64,000 bases of DNA from UMGS755 sp045652815 (GCA_045652815.1 JAZOLH010000088.1:34665-98664); one strand, 5' to 3'. Positions 43,554-52,846 are shown, numbered from the stretch's first letter. The notes: generated by a model from the sequence alone, not told the origin. Numbers and translations: made by a program.

Positions 43554-43626
43554 TTGCACCTATATAAGTATATTTGTCTTGATTATATACTTATTTTGTG
43601 ATATAATTGCACTTATATAGGAGCAA
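43554..43626. promoter_or_regulatory. Divergent promoter with 16-base inverted arms
   Basis: TTGCACCTATATAAGT (43554-43569) is matched with one mismatch by the reverse complement of 43611-43626. A plus-strand promoter TTGATT (43579-43584), 17-base spacer, TATAAT (43602-43607) lies between the arms. A second inner pair AAGTATAT/ATATACTT lies at 43567 and 43585. The layout fits a repressor controlling both divergent genes. Confidence 0.65.
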
Positions 43627-43668
43627 TCTTGACTAAATGCAAATTTAACAAATGAAAGGAAAATCAAA

Positions 43669-43860
43669 ATGGCTGAATTTTGTCTTGAATGTTGGAGCAA
43701 ATTAAACGAAAGAAACTACACCGAAGGCGATTATCTCCTATCAGAAGAACTTGATTTATGCGAAGAATGCGGTCAATTTAAACGGGTTATTATCAGAGAG
43801 CGCACTCTATTAGAATGTATTGCATACGAGTTTCATAAAAAAAGAAATAAAAAGAAATAA
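43669..43860 (+). CDS. Small zinc-ribbon-like protein
   Basis: 63 residues with CLEC near the N-terminus and CEEC about 25 residues later, the spacing of a zinc ribbon, then a basic tail ending KKRNKKK. It has an AAAGGAAAA site and a good promoter. I do not recognise a family. It faces the XRE regulator across the shared operator region and ends in a copy of the symporter terminator. Confidence 0.7.
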   Translation: MAEFCLECWSKLNERNYTEGDYLLSEELDLCEECGQFKRVIIRERTLLECIAYEFHKKRNKKK

Positions 43861-43890
43861 AAAGACCACCCGATTGGTTGGTCTTTTTTT
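43858..43890 (+). terminator. Terminator copy 2
   Basis: AAAGACCACCCGATTGGTTGG and TCTTTTTTT, one stem change from the terminator at 43298-43326. Confidence 0.8.
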
Positions 43891-43913
43891 ACGCCTACTA
43901 TCTTTGTTTTATA

Positions 43914-44036
43914 AAAGCCTCCCTCGCCTAGAGGGAGGGGGACCAAGCGTAGCTTGGTGGAGGGATTCAAGCTCCCTATGCTGACAAATCCCCCAGCCTC
44001 GCTCTGCTCGGCAGCCCCCTTTAGGCAAGGGGGCCT
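43914..44036. repeat. MITE-like inverted repeat element
   Basis: The left end GCCTCCCTCGCCTAGAGGGA is matched by the reverse complement of the right end (AGGCCCCCTTGCCTAAAGGG). In between are two further hairpins (CCAAGC-GTA-GCTTGG and GCCTCGCTCTGCTCGGC). No reading frame crosses it. The shape fits the non-autonomous dispersed repeats common in Clostridia. Confidence 0.65.
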
Positions 44037-44094
44037 ATCATACTTCCCAGTACACAAAATTAATAGTCATCCGATTTCTCGGATGCCTTTTATC

Positions 44095-45735
44095 TTAATT
44101 AGAAGTCGTGGCTTCGACGATTCTAAGCGCACCATACTGCTCGCGCAGAGCATTTTTCTGAATCTTACCCGTTGCATTTCGGGGAATTTCAGCAAAGATA
44201 ATCTGCTTGGGTCTCTTATATCGGGGCAGTGCCTTGCAGAATTCTTCGAATTCTTCGATTGTAGCAGTCATACCATCTTTAAGCTGGATAATCGCCGCTG
44301 TGATTTCACCCAAGCGTTCATCAGGCAGACCGATAACACCAACGTCGTTAACCTTATCGTTAGCACGGATAAAGTCCTCAATCTGCACGGGATAAATGTT
44401 TTCACCGCCGGTGATGATAACGTCTTTTTTACGGTCAACCAGATAGATAAAGCCATCTTCATCCTGCTTGGCCATATCGCCGGTTAACAACCAACCATCA
44501 TCGGTAAGCACTTCGCGGGTGGCATTTTCATTCTTATAGTAGCATTTCATCACGCCATCACCCTTTAGGCAAAGTTCGCCCACTTCGCCCTGAGGCACTT
44601 TGGCGCCTGCTTCATCCACGATTTTAATGTCCCACTTGTAACCGGGAACGCCGATAGCACCCACTTTATGAATGTTTTCAACGCCCAGATGCACAGCGCC
44701 GGGACCGATGGATTCAGACAGACCATAGTTTGTGTCATATTCGTGATGGGGGAACACTTCTTTCCAGCGCTTAATTAGTGACGGAGGCACGGGCTGTGCG
44801 CCGATGTGCATCAGTCTCCACTGGTCTAAGTTATAGTCATCAAGGTTAATCTCGCCGCGGTCGATGGCATCCAAAAGATCCTGTGCCCAGGGCACCAAGA
44901 GCCAAACGATGGTAGCACGTTCATCGGATACCGTCTGCAAAATCCATTCGGGTTTCACGCCGCGGAGCAAAATACCTTTAGAGCCGGAAAGCAGCGAGCC
45001 GAACCAATGCATTTTCGCACCTGTATGGTACAAGGGCGGGATGCAAAGGAACACGTCGTCACGGGTCTGACCATGATGCTTCTGTTCCACCTGACAAGCC
45101 AGCACCAGTGCCTTATGGCTATGGAGAATCGCTTTGGGAAAACCGGTTGTGCCGGAAGAGAAATAGATGGCACCGTCGTCTTCATCATCAATTTCCACCG
45201 CAGGTGCGCCGGAAGAACAATAGGTAATCATTTCCTTGTAGTTATCGGCAAAAGCGGGCGTATCCACCTGATTGCCTGCAAAGAAATAGTTTTTGATTTT
45301 AAGTTTGGGCAGAACGGTTTCCAAACGTTCTGTAAACTCAGGGCCAAACACCAAAACGGAAACATCCGCAAGGTCGGCACAATATTCAATTTCTTCCGCA
45401 GAAAAACGGAAGTTCATAGGAACAGCCAGCGCGCCCGACTTTAAAATACCAAAGTAAATGGGCAGCCATTCCATACAGTTCATCATTAAGATGGCAACTT
45501 TGTCGCCTTTTTTCACGCCACGGGTTAAGAGCAGGTTAGCAAAACGGTTAGCCGCCGTATCAAACTGGCGCCAGGTCATTTCGCGTCTGTGCTTTTCTGT
45601 ACCCGAGGCTTCAATTAAGCTGTATTCACGCCAAGAGATGCTTCTGTCCGGTTCCTTTTCCGGATTTACCTCCACCAGACAGACATCATTGGGGTGCAAT
45701 CTTGAATTTTTTTCTAAAAAATCAGTAATTGGCAT
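44095..45735 (-). CDS. AMP-forming acyl-CoA synthetase
   Basis: A 546-residue ANL-superfamily ligase. The N-domain holds the P-loop YFSSGTTGFPKAILHSH, the adenine site NYGLSESIG and the hinge TGDMAKQDEDGFIYLVDRKKD. The C-domain ends with PRNATGKIQKNALRE, which carries the catalytic Lys. It activates a carboxylic acid as an adenylate and transfers it to CoA; the acid is unknown, with medium or long fatty acids, or aryl acids, likely. It follows the SSF symporter by 26 bases and shares its T-box-controlled transcript. Confidence 0.92.
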   Translation of the reverse strand: MPITDFLEKNSRLHPNDVCLVEVNPEKEPDRSISWREYSLIEASGTEKHRREMTWRQFDTAANRFANLLLTRGVKKGDKVAILMMNCMEWLPIYFGILKSGALAVPMNFRFSAEEIEYCADLADVSVLVFGPEFTERLETVLPKLKIKNYFFAGNQVDTPAFADNYKEMITYCSSGAPAVEIDDEDDGAIYFSSGTTGFPKAILHSHKALVLACQVEQKHHGQTRDDVFLCIPPLYHTGAKMHWFGSLLSGSKGILLRGVKPEWILQTVSDERATIVWLLVPWAQDLLDAIDRGEINLDDYNLDQWRLMHIGAQPVPPSLIKRWKEVFPHHEYDTNYGLSESIGPGAVHLGVENIHKVGAIGVPGYKWDIKIVDEAGAKVPQGEVGELCLKGDGVMKCYYKNENATREVLTDDGWLLTGDMAKQDEDGFIYLVDRKKDVIITGGENIYPVQIEDFIRANDKVNDVGVIGLPDERLGEITAAIIQLKDGMTATIEEFEEFCKALPRYKRPKQIIFAEIPRNATGKIQKNALREQYGALRIVEATTSN

Positions 45736-45761
45736 GGGAATATCTCATCCTTTGTCTAAAT

Positions 45762-47303
45762 TTATTCTTCAGAATCACCTAAGGCTTCTTTAGCAGAAAC
45801 CAAAACTTTATTGTCATAACAAGCAAACATGGGGTCAACAATATCTGCGCTCTGTTTGGGCGAAATCAGGCTCACTAAGGGTACCAGCACCAAACCGCCA
45901 ATCATAGCAACCGCACCGCAGTTAATGGGAGAAGCCATCCAAACGGGGAACAGGGGGCGGAACAGCATATTGGCCACCATAATACCTGCACCAAAAATGA
46001 AGCAGGTCCAAACGGACGCCTTGGAAATCTTTTTGCTGTATAAACCATAGAGGAAGGGCGCTAAGAACGCGCCGGCAAGCGCACCCCAAGAGATGCCCAT
46101 CATATCGGCAATGTAACCCAGCTTATCTTTATTGATGGCGATGAACGCGGAAATCACAATGAACACAACCAAAAGGATTCGCATAATCAGCACCTGTTTT
46201 TTCTCGCTTAAGTTCTTCACGATGTGACTTTTAATCAAATCCAAGGTCAGAGTGGAACTGGAAGTTAGCACCAAAGATGACAGGGTGGACATAGAGGCGG
46301 ACAGCACCAGAACAATCACAACGCCGATGAGCGCATCGGGCAGAGATTCCAGCATTTTGGGAATGATGGCATCAAAGCCGCCCACAGGGTTGCCCAAAGC
46401 ATCCACGCTGATACCCGAAATGCGACCGAACCCGCCTAAAAAGTAACAACCGCCTGCTACAATCAGGGCAAAAACGGTGGAAATAATCGTACCTTTTGCA
46501 ATGTTCTTTTCGCTTTTGATGGCATAGAATTTCTGCACCATCTGGGGCAGACCCCAAGTGCCCAGCGATGTTAAAATCACAACGCAGAATAAGTTAAAGG
46601 GGTCGGGACCAAAGAAAGAACTGTAAACACCGGGAATATCGTGAGGCACTTTGGCAAGTTCCGTCAGGGCGCCCATAAAACCACCGTGACCGGAGAGCAC
46701 CGCCCAAATGACAGCCGCAATACCGCCCAGCATAATCAGGCCCTGAATAAAGTCGTTAATGGCAGTTGCCATATAGCCGCCGGCAATCACATAAACGCCG
46801 GTTAAAACCGCCATCACGATAACGCAAAGCGTGTAAGAAACGCCGGGGAACGCCATCTCAAACAAACGGGAAAGACCGTTATAGAGAGAGGCTGTATAAG
46901 GAATTAAGAAAATAAACACAATTAAAGATGCCACAATTTTCAACGCAGGAGAACCATAGCGCTTGCCGAAAAATTCGGGCATAGTTGCGGTACCTAAATG
47001 CTGGGTCATCAGCCTTGTTCTGCGACCTAACAGCACCCAAGCCATCAGTGAGCCGATAAAGGCATTACCCAAACCAATCCAGGTGGAAGCCACGCCGAAT
47101 TTCCAACCGAACTGGCCCGCATAACCCACAAAGATAACCGCTGAGAAATAAGATGTACCGTAGGCAAAAGCAGTCAGCCACGGACCAACACTTCGACCGC
47201 CCAGCACAAAGCCGTTTACATCGGTTGCACTTTTTCTGCAGTACAAACCGACACCAACCATGATGGCAAAGAAAACCACCAATAAAAGAATTTTGATAAG
47301 CAT
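45762..47303 (-). CDS. Sodium:solute symporter (SSF family)
   Basis: A 513-residue transporter with about thirteen membrane segments. GGRSVGPWLTAFAYGTSYFSAVIFVGYAGQ is the N-terminal SSF signature, and GGYMATAINDFIQGLIML and SASMSTLSSLVLTSSSTLTLD (Na site) follow. The family moves proline, pantothenate, sugars and others with sodium. The T-box leader suggests an amino acid or a related compound. Start ATG 47303 has an AAGGAGG site. Confidence 0.93.
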   Translation of the reverse strand: MLIKILLLVVFFAIMVGVGLYCRKSATDVNGFVLGGRSVGPWLTAFAYGTSYFSAVIFVGYAGQFGWKFGVASTWIGLGNAFIGSLMAWVLLGRRTRLMTQHLGTATMPEFFGKRYGSPALKIVASLIVFIFLIPYTASLYNGLSRLFEMAFPGVSYTLCVIVMAVLTGVYVIAGGYMATAINDFIQGLIMLGGIAAVIWAVLSGHGGFMGALTELAKVPHDIPGVYSSFFGPDPFNLFCVVILTSLGTWGLPQMVQKFYAIKSEKNIAKGTIISTVFALIVAGGCYFLGGFGRISGISVDALGNPVGGFDAIIPKMLESLPDALIGVVIVLVLSASMSTLSSLVLTSSSTLTLDLIKSHIVKNLSEKKQVLIMRILLVVFIVISAFIAINKDKLGYIADMMGISWGALAGAFLAPFLYGLYSKKISKASVWTCFIFGAGIMVANMLFRPLFPVWMASPINCGAVAMIGGLVLVPLVSLISPKQSADIVDPMFACYDNKVLVSAKEALGDSEE

Positions 47304-47338
47304 TGTTTTTTCCTCCTTTTAACCATGAACACAGAGGT

Positions 47339-47615
47339 AAAAACAAAAAAACCTCCGTATTCACACGAATACAGAGGACGGATTTCTCCGCGTTACCACC
47401 TCATTTTACAAACTCCTCACAGAGCCTGCCTCACCAAGTAACCAAAAAAGGAGATTGATTACTCTGCGCAATAACGGGCGCACCCGGCAAGGTCTACTCT
47501 ACTTTCTCCCTTGCAGCTCCCGGACTGTATTCAGTCTGTTTCAGAAATCCGGCTTGCACCACCCGCCATCTCTCTAAGCTTCATCCACAGCTTACTTGGT
47601 TCCGTTCATCACATT
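47339..47615 (-). ncRNA. T-box riboswitch leader
   Basis: On the minus strand the leader has the stem I distal motif AGAGAGATGGCGGGTGGTGC, the T-box antiterminator sequence GGTGGTAACGCGG (47388-47400) and a terminator hairpin CCTCTGTATTC/GAATACGGAGG with a run of seven T (47346-47376). It precedes the SSF symporter gene by about 36 bases. T-boxes read uncharged tRNA, so the operon should turn on when one amino acid is short. I could not assign the specifier codon with confidence. Confidence 0.9.
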
Positions 47616-47623
47616 TAATCAAT

Positions 47624-47652
47624 ATTGTAGCATAACAGAGCGCCTTTGTCAA
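47624..47652 (-). promoter_or_regulatory. Promoter of T-box operon
   Basis: Minus strand perfect TTGACA (47647-47652), 17-base spacer, TACAAT (47624-47629). Confidence 0.85.
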
Positions 47653-47658
47653 TAAAAA

Positions 47659-47692
47659 AGAACCCAAAAAATCAACTTTTTCGGGCTCTTTT
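47659..47692 (-). terminator. Terminator of alcohol dehydrogenase gene
   Basis: Minus strand GAGCCCGAAAAA/TTTTTTGGGTTC stem with a TTTTTT tail, just after the dehydrogenase stop and before the T-box promoter. Confidence 0.75.
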
Positions 47693-47710
47693 TACATTGT
47701 AAAGAATGAA

Positions 47711-48883
47711 TTAATAGCAACTGTCGAAAATGGCTTTTACCGCATCAAAATCTAAAGGAATCTGAGAAGGAATGGTGCGGGTTTTACCAAAGGAGCAAAG
47801 GTCAGAAAGTTTTTCTGTGCAATCGGCAGGAATACCAAATTCACGCAGAGTCAGAGGCATATTCAGGAAGCGGAAATAATCTTCCATAGCGCAGATGCCG
47901 AGAAGTGCCGCCTTTTCATCATCAGTTTCGGTGATATCCCAAACACGTCTTGCAAACTGAGCAAAGCGCGCAGGGCTTACCTTATACACATAGCGCATCC
48001 AGGCGGGGAATAAAACAGCCAGACCTGCACCATGGGTGATTTCCTGGAATTCACCGGAGAGGGCGTGCTCAAGCTGATGGACAGTCATCATAAAGGGTCG
48101 ACCGGAGCCGGTCAAATCGTTATGAGACAGGGAAGATGCCCACATCATCGTAGCACGGGCTTCATAATCATCGGGTTTTTCCATTAAAACCTTACCTGCG
48201 TTAATGACAGATTTTAAAAGACCTTCTGCAATGCGGTCGGTCAGTTCGGTTTCCACGTCGTAAACGGTAAAGTAACGCTCCATAGTGTGCGCCATAATGT
48301 CTACCACGCCGCTTGCGGTCTGATAGGGGCTAACGGTGTAGGTCAGTTCAGGGTTACAAATGGCAAATTGACAGCGATTAAAATCACTGTTGTAGCCACG
48401 TTTATCGTGAAGTTCTTCGTTGGAAATAACCGCAGAAGCACTCATTTCACTACCTGCCGCCGCCAAGGTTAAAATGCAACCAACGGGGAGTGCATCAGCG
48501 GGGCTTGCCTTTTTAGTGGCAAAATCCCACACATCGCCATCATATTTGACGCCGCTTGCGGTATATTTGGAAGAATCGATGGCAGAGCCGCCACCAACAG
48601 CCAGAATCATTTCAACTTTTTCTTCTCTTGCGATGCGGATGGCCTTGCGAACAAAGGAAATTTTCGGGTTGGGATCAACACCGCCCATTTCCACCACTTC
48701 GATACCGTTGGCGGTTAAAGATTCCATCACTTCGTCATAAAGACCTGTCTTTTTAATGGAACTTTTGCCATACTGCATCATAATTTTTTTATAGCCGTAG
48801 CCTTTGATAATCTCGCCGACTTTTTTGTGCATCTCTTTGCCAAAATATACTTTAGTCGGCGTGTAATAGGTAAAATCAAGCAT
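47711..48883 (-). CDS. Iron-containing alcohol dehydrogenase (butanol dehydrogenase-like)
   Basis: A 390-residue group III dehydrogenase. MLDFTYYTPTKVYFGK opens it, the NAD(P) loop is ILAVGGGSAIDSSK, and the iron ligands are the Asp in VVDIMAHTMER and the histidines in QLEHALSGEFQEITHGAGL. The N-terminus and length match BDH-type NADPH-dependent enzymes that reduce aldehydes to alcohols during fermentation. It has an AAAGGAA site and is transcribed alone. Confidence 0.93.
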   Translation of the reverse strand: MLDFTYYTPTKVYFGKEMHKKVGEIIKGYGYKKIMMQYGKSSIKKTGLYDEVMESLTANGIEVVEMGGVDPNPKISFVRKAIRIAREEKVEMILAVGGGSAIDSSKYTASGVKYDGDVWDFATKKASPADALPVGCILTLAAAGSEMSASAVISNEELHDKRGYNSDFNRCQFAICNPELTYTVSPYQTASGVVDIMAHTMERYFTVYDVETELTDRIAEGLLKSVINAGKVLMEKPDDYEARATMMWASSLSHNDLTGSGRPFMMTVHQLEHALSGEFQEITHGAGLAVLFPAWMRYVYKVSPARFAQFARRVWDITETDDEKAALLGICAMEDYFRFLNMPLTLREFGIPADCTEKLSDLCSFGKTRTIPSQIPLDFDAVKAIFDSCY

Positions 48884-48958
48884 CGTTTTCGTTCCTTTCT
48901 TTCATCTTATCTCCTTTATTGTACCACAAAACCCCATCTAAAACAACCCAAAAGAATA

Positions 48959-48987
48959 TTGAATTTCTTCTTTTTTTATGATAAAAT
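48959..48987 (+). promoter_or_regulatory. Promoter of LTA-synthase-like gene
   Basis: TTGAAT (48959-48964), 17-base spacer, TAAAAT (48982-48987). Confidence 0.65.
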
Positions 48988-49019
48988 AGAGAGGATTGCT
49001 TTAAAAGAAGGTGACCTTT

Positions 49020-50882
49020 TTGAAAACCGTTTGCAAAAAATTATGGGATATTATTAAACAATATTATTTTATTATCTTCGCTGTTTTGGCTCTCTTTGTG
49101 CCTGAATTTTTAATGCGAAGCGCTCTGGAAGAAACATTTTTCACCCAGAATTACGTGCCTTGGGTGAACTTTTTGTTCAACATCGGCTGGATTTTCCTCT
49201 TCATCGCTTTCTGCTTTGTTGTTCTGCCGAAAAGGGCCGGCAAAATTGTTTTTTCCGTTATCACTGTGATCTTTTTAGTCCTTGGCGTCAGCCAATATGT
49301 TTACTTTAAAATTTTTGAGCAGTTTTTCTGGCTCCGCAGTATTGCTCTGGCCGGTGAAGCAACGGGTTATTCCGATTATATTGTCCAGATGATTGATGCC
49401 CGCCTGATTATCAGCATCCTTTTGACCATCGGTCTTTTGGTGCCGGCTCTTATCTTCTGGAAACGTCCCGAACTCACAAAGAAAAAGAGATATTTGTCTC
49501 TCTTTGCCCCTCTTTTAATCTTGATTATCACCCACCTTTGCATGCAGCCCCTGCTCCACGGAGATAACACTCACCAGTGGAACACCTGGGCGCAGCCCCG
49601 CACGGTATATAAAAACTTTACCGATGCCAACAAAGGATATGAAATTACAGGTATTTATCAATTTACCTTTATGAACGGTTATTCTTCTTTGTTCCCCCGT
49701 TTTGATTATGACGAGAACAACTTAGAAAAAGCCGACTATTACTTTGCCGAAAAAGGCGAATCCCCCAAAAATGCTTACACCAATTTATTCAAAGGCAAAA
49801 ACGTCATCGCTGTTATGATGGAAAGCATTGATACCTGGACCATTGATAAAGAAACAACCCCCACCTTATATAAAATGATGAACAACGGCATTAACTTTTC
49901 CAATTATAATGCCCCCTTCTTTGGCGCAGGGTTTACTTTTAGTTCTGAATTTGCCTTTAACACGGGCTTTTTCACCCCCTCTGCCGCAGGCAGTGCATCA
50001 AACTTCAGCACAAACTCTTTCCCCTATGCCATTGCAAGACTCTTTGCAGAAGAAGGTTACGCCTGCAACTCCTTCCACTTTAACAACCCCGAATTTTATA
50101 ACCGCGGCATTATGCATAAAAGTTTCGGTTATGAACGCTATCACTCTTTGGCAGACTTTGGCATAACAGGCACAGAAGCCGAACTTGACAGTAACATCTT
50201 AACTGATGAAGTGTATGCCAAGATGACGGAAAAAACACCTTTTTATAACTTCCTTATCACTTATTCTGCCCATCTGCCTTATTCCGGCGCCAGCGCAAAA
50301 CTTGAACTGGCTAAAGAATATCGTCCTGATTTAATTGATGAAACCATCAACGAAGAAAAGAACAATATGCAGATTTTGGCCGCCGATACGGATGAATTCT
50401 TCCGCCAGTTGTTAGAACGTTTAGAAGAGGATAATCTGTTAAAAGATACGGTTATCATTTGCTATACCGACCATTTTGCTTATGGTATTTCCGATGAAGA
50501 AATGCTTCTGGAGTGGAAAGGCGAAGGGCTGAAGTATCGCGTGCCTGCCTTTATTTATAACCCGAATCTCCGCCGCGTTACCATTGATAAACCCATGATG
50601 ACCATCGACTGGGCTCCCACCATTGTGAACCTGTTTGGTTTAAATCGTGACAGCCGCTATATCGGTAACGATGTACTCGAGCCCACGAACAAGGGTTTTG
50701 CCTATTTTGAAAACTGGGGCTGGACGGATGACAAAATGACCTACTTCCCCTCTGAAGCCGATCAGGCAAATCCCGAGGATTTGGCCCACATTACCGCACA
50801 AAATCAAAGAGTCCGTGATAGCATCACAATGGGCGATGCCATCATTTTAGGCGACTATTATAAGAAGAAAAAGGCAGAGTAA
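49020..50882 (+). CDS. LTA synthase-family membrane sulfatase-fold enzyme
   Basis: 620 residues. Five membrane helices lie in residues about 15-185, then an extracellular sulfatase-fold domain. The nucleophile region is VIAVMMESIDTWTID (the usual Thr after the motif is not plain here), and CYTDHFAYG gives the Asp-His metal pair. Relatives polymerise glycerol phosphate into lipoteichoic acid or transfer phosphoglycerol. I start at TTG 49020, six bases after AAGGTGA; GTG 49011 is in frame but overlaps that site. Confidence 0.85.
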   Translation: MKTVCKKLWDIIKQYYFIIFAVLALFVPEFLMRSALEETFFTQNYVPWVNFLFNIGWIFLFIAFCFVVLPKRAGKIVFSVITVIFLVLGVSQYVYFKIFEQFFWLRSIALAGEATGYSDYIVQMIDARLIISILLTIGLLVPALIFWKRPELTKKKRYLSLFAPLLILIITHLCMQPLLHGDNTHQWNTWAQPRTVYKNFTDANKGYEITGIYQFTFMNGYSSLFPRFDYDENNLEKADYYFAEKGESPKNAYTNLFKGKNVIAVMMESIDTWTIDKETTPTLYKMMNNGINFSNYNAPFFGAGFTFSSEFAFNTGFFTPSAAGSASNFSTNSFPYAIARLFAEEGYACNSFHFNNPEFYNRGIMHKSFGYERYHSLADFGITGTEAELDSNILTDEVYAKMTEKTPFYNFLITYSAHLPYSGASAKLELAKEYRPDLIDETINEEKNNMQILAADTDEFFRQLLERLEEDNLLKDTVIICYTDHFAYGISDEEMLLEWKGEGLKYRVPAFIYNPNLRRVTIDKPMMTIDWAPTIVNLFGLNRDSRYIGNDVLEPTNKGFAYFENWGWTDDKMTYFPSEADQANPEDLAHITAQNQRVRDSITMGDAIILGDYYKKKKAE

Positions 50883-50894
50883 TCTGCCTTTTTT
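50871..50894 (+). terminator. Terminator of LTA-synthase-like gene
   Basis: AAGGCAGA/TCTGCCTT with the stop codon in the loop, followed by four T. Confidence 0.75.
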
Positions 50895-51053
50895 CTTTGT
50901 CTTTTTAGCCCCTTTCGGCAAAACTCTTTTTTCGTCGAATTATTTTCGCCGAAAAGCCGCAAAATAAGTGATATTTTCGGTATTTTTTTATTGCCATGGA
51001 AGAATAAATATGATACAATCTTTTTGGAAAAAATTTTACTCACGAGGTGAAAA

Positions 51054-52805
51054 ATGGATATTTTTGATATTTTAACTTTGATTGGTGGTCTTTGCCTCTT
51101 CCTGTTCGGTATGAGCGTTATGGGCGATGCCTTAGAACGTCGTGCAGGCGGTAGTTTAAAGAACATTCTGGCAAGACTGACCAAGAACAAACTGACCGGC
51201 TTTTTAACAGGTCTCGGTGTGACAGCAGTCATCCAGTCATCCTCTGCCACAACGGTTATGGTGGTTGGTTTTGTTAACTCCGGTATTATGACCCTTCGCC
51301 AGTCCATCGGCGTGATTATGGGCGCCAACATTGGTACCACAGTAACTGCATGGGTTCTGAGTTTGGGCGGCATTTCCAGCGACAATGTGTTTATGCAGCT
51401 TTTAAAACCCACATCCTTTACCCCGATTCTTGCGCTGATCGGTACCGGTCTTTTGATGTTTTCAAAATCCAGCAAGAAAAAGGATACAGGTACTGTCCTC
51501 TTAGGCTTTGCCACTTTAATGTTCGGTATGGACACTATGTCTGCCGCTGTTAAAGGTCTTGCTAACGTGCCCGCTTTCCAGCAGATGTTCATTATGTTTA
51601 AAAACCCCGTTTTGGGTATGCTGGTGGGGGCTGTTTTAACCGGTGTGATTCAGTCTTCTTCTGCATCCGTTGGTATTTTGCAGGCTCTGTCTGCCACCGG
51701 TCAGGTGTCTTACGGTGCCGCAATCCCCATTATCATGGGTCAGAACATTGGTACCTGCGTTACCGCGCTGTTATCCTCTTTCGGTACCAACAAAAATGCA
51801 AGACGTGCCGCTATTGTGCACCTTTCCTTTAATGTAATCGGTACAATTGTGTGGCTTTCTGTGTTCAGCATTATATCTGCCACTTTAAAACCCGCCCTCT
51901 TTGATATGGGGGCAACCCATATGGGCATTGCTGTGGCCCACTCTCTGTTTAACGTCGCTTGCACAGCACTGCTGCTGCCGATGTCATCTCTCTTGGAAAA
52001 ACTGGCAAACCGTTTGGTGCCCGATTCTGCTCAGGAAGATGAGTTCTCTGAACTTGACGACCGTCTGCTTGCCACCCCGCCCGTTGCGGTTGAACGCTCC
52101 GAAGCTTTGGTGCGCGATATGGCAGAACTTTCCGTTACCGCTTTAAAGAAGAGTCTTTGTCTCTTGGCAGAATATAGCGAAGAAACCGCTGAATCCGTTC
52201 GTGCCTTAGAGAAAAAGGCAGACCATTATGAAGATATTTTAGGCACTTACCTTGTTAAAGTCAGCAGTCTTAAAATCAGCGATAGCGACAGTGCCACCGT
52301 TTCTAAACTCTTAAAAGCCATCGGTGATTTTGAACGCATTTCCGACCATAGTGTGAACATCGCTGAATCCGTTGAAGAACTGCGCTCTAAAGATGTGCCC
52401 TTCACCGAAGGTGCGCAAAAGGAACTGGATGTGCTCTGCCGCGCGGTTACAGAGATTCTCTCTTTAACCTACGATGCCTTTATTCATAACGATGTGTCTG
52501 CTGCTCACGATATTGAACCCTTAGAGCAGGTGATTGACGGTTTGAAAGACGCCCTGCGTGATAATCACATCGCCCGCCTGAAAAACGGTGAATGCTCCAT
52601 TGAAATGGGCTTTGTTTGGGCTGATCTTTTAAATAACTTAGAAAGAACAGCCGACCATTGTTCTAACGTTGCCATTTGCGTTATCGATGCGGCACAGAAC
52701 AATATGAACATCCACGAATCTATGAAAGTTCTCAAAAACGACCACGCATATTTCGATAAGAAGTTCGCAGCTTACGCTGAAAAATATGCATTGCCTCAGG
52801 CATAA
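51054..52805 (+). CDS. Na/phosphate cotransporter with C-terminal PhoU-like domain
   Basis: 583 residues. The membrane half (about 1-320) contains the inverted QSSSA repeats of the NptA/PNaS family: VTAVIQSSSATTVMVVG and LTGVIQSSSASVGILQA, each followed by a GxNIGT motif. Residues about 340-575 form two PhoU-like three-helix bundles (ERISDHSVNIAE, ERTADHCSNVA). It imports phosphate with sodium, with the PhoU part as the regulator. Ribosome site GAGGTG. Confidence 0.93.
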   Translation: MDIFDILTLIGGLCLFLFGMSVMGDALERRAGGSLKNILARLTKNKLTGFLTGLGVTAVIQSSSATTVMVVGFVNSGIMTLRQSIGVIMGANIGTTVTAWVLSLGGISSDNVFMQLLKPTSFTPILALIGTGLLMFSKSSKKKDTGTVLLGFATLMFGMDTMSAAVKGLANVPAFQQMFIMFKNPVLGMLVGAVLTGVIQSSSASVGILQALSATGQVSYGAAIPIIMGQNIGTCVTALLSSFGTNKNARRAAIVHLSFNVIGTIVWLSVFSIISATLKPALFDMGATHMGIAVAHSLFNVACTALLLPMSSLLEKLANRLVPDSAQEDEFSELDDRLLATPPVAVERSEALVRDMAELSVTALKKSLCLLAEYSEETAESVRALEKKADHYEDILGTYLVKVSSLKISDSDSATVSKLLKAIGDFERISDHSVNIAESVEELRSKDVPFTEGAQKELDVLCRAVTEILSLTYDAFIHNDVSAAHDIEPLEQVIDGLKDALRDNHIARLKNGECSIEMGFVWADLLNNLERTADHCSNVAICVIDAAQNNMNIHESMKVLKNDHAYFDKKFAAYAEKYALPQA

Positions 52806-52820
52806 TATAGTTAAACAAAG

Positions 52821-52846
52821 AGAGTCGGCTTTGCCGACTCTTTTTT
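52821..52846 (+). terminator. Terminator of Na/Pi cotransporter gene
   Basis: AGAGTCGGC-TTT-GCCGACTCT followed by T run. Confidence 0.88.

Noticed and set aside
43833..44057. 74-codon frame on the minus strand across the MITE-like repeat
   Set aside because: It covers terminator and inverted repeats and has no plausible start signal.
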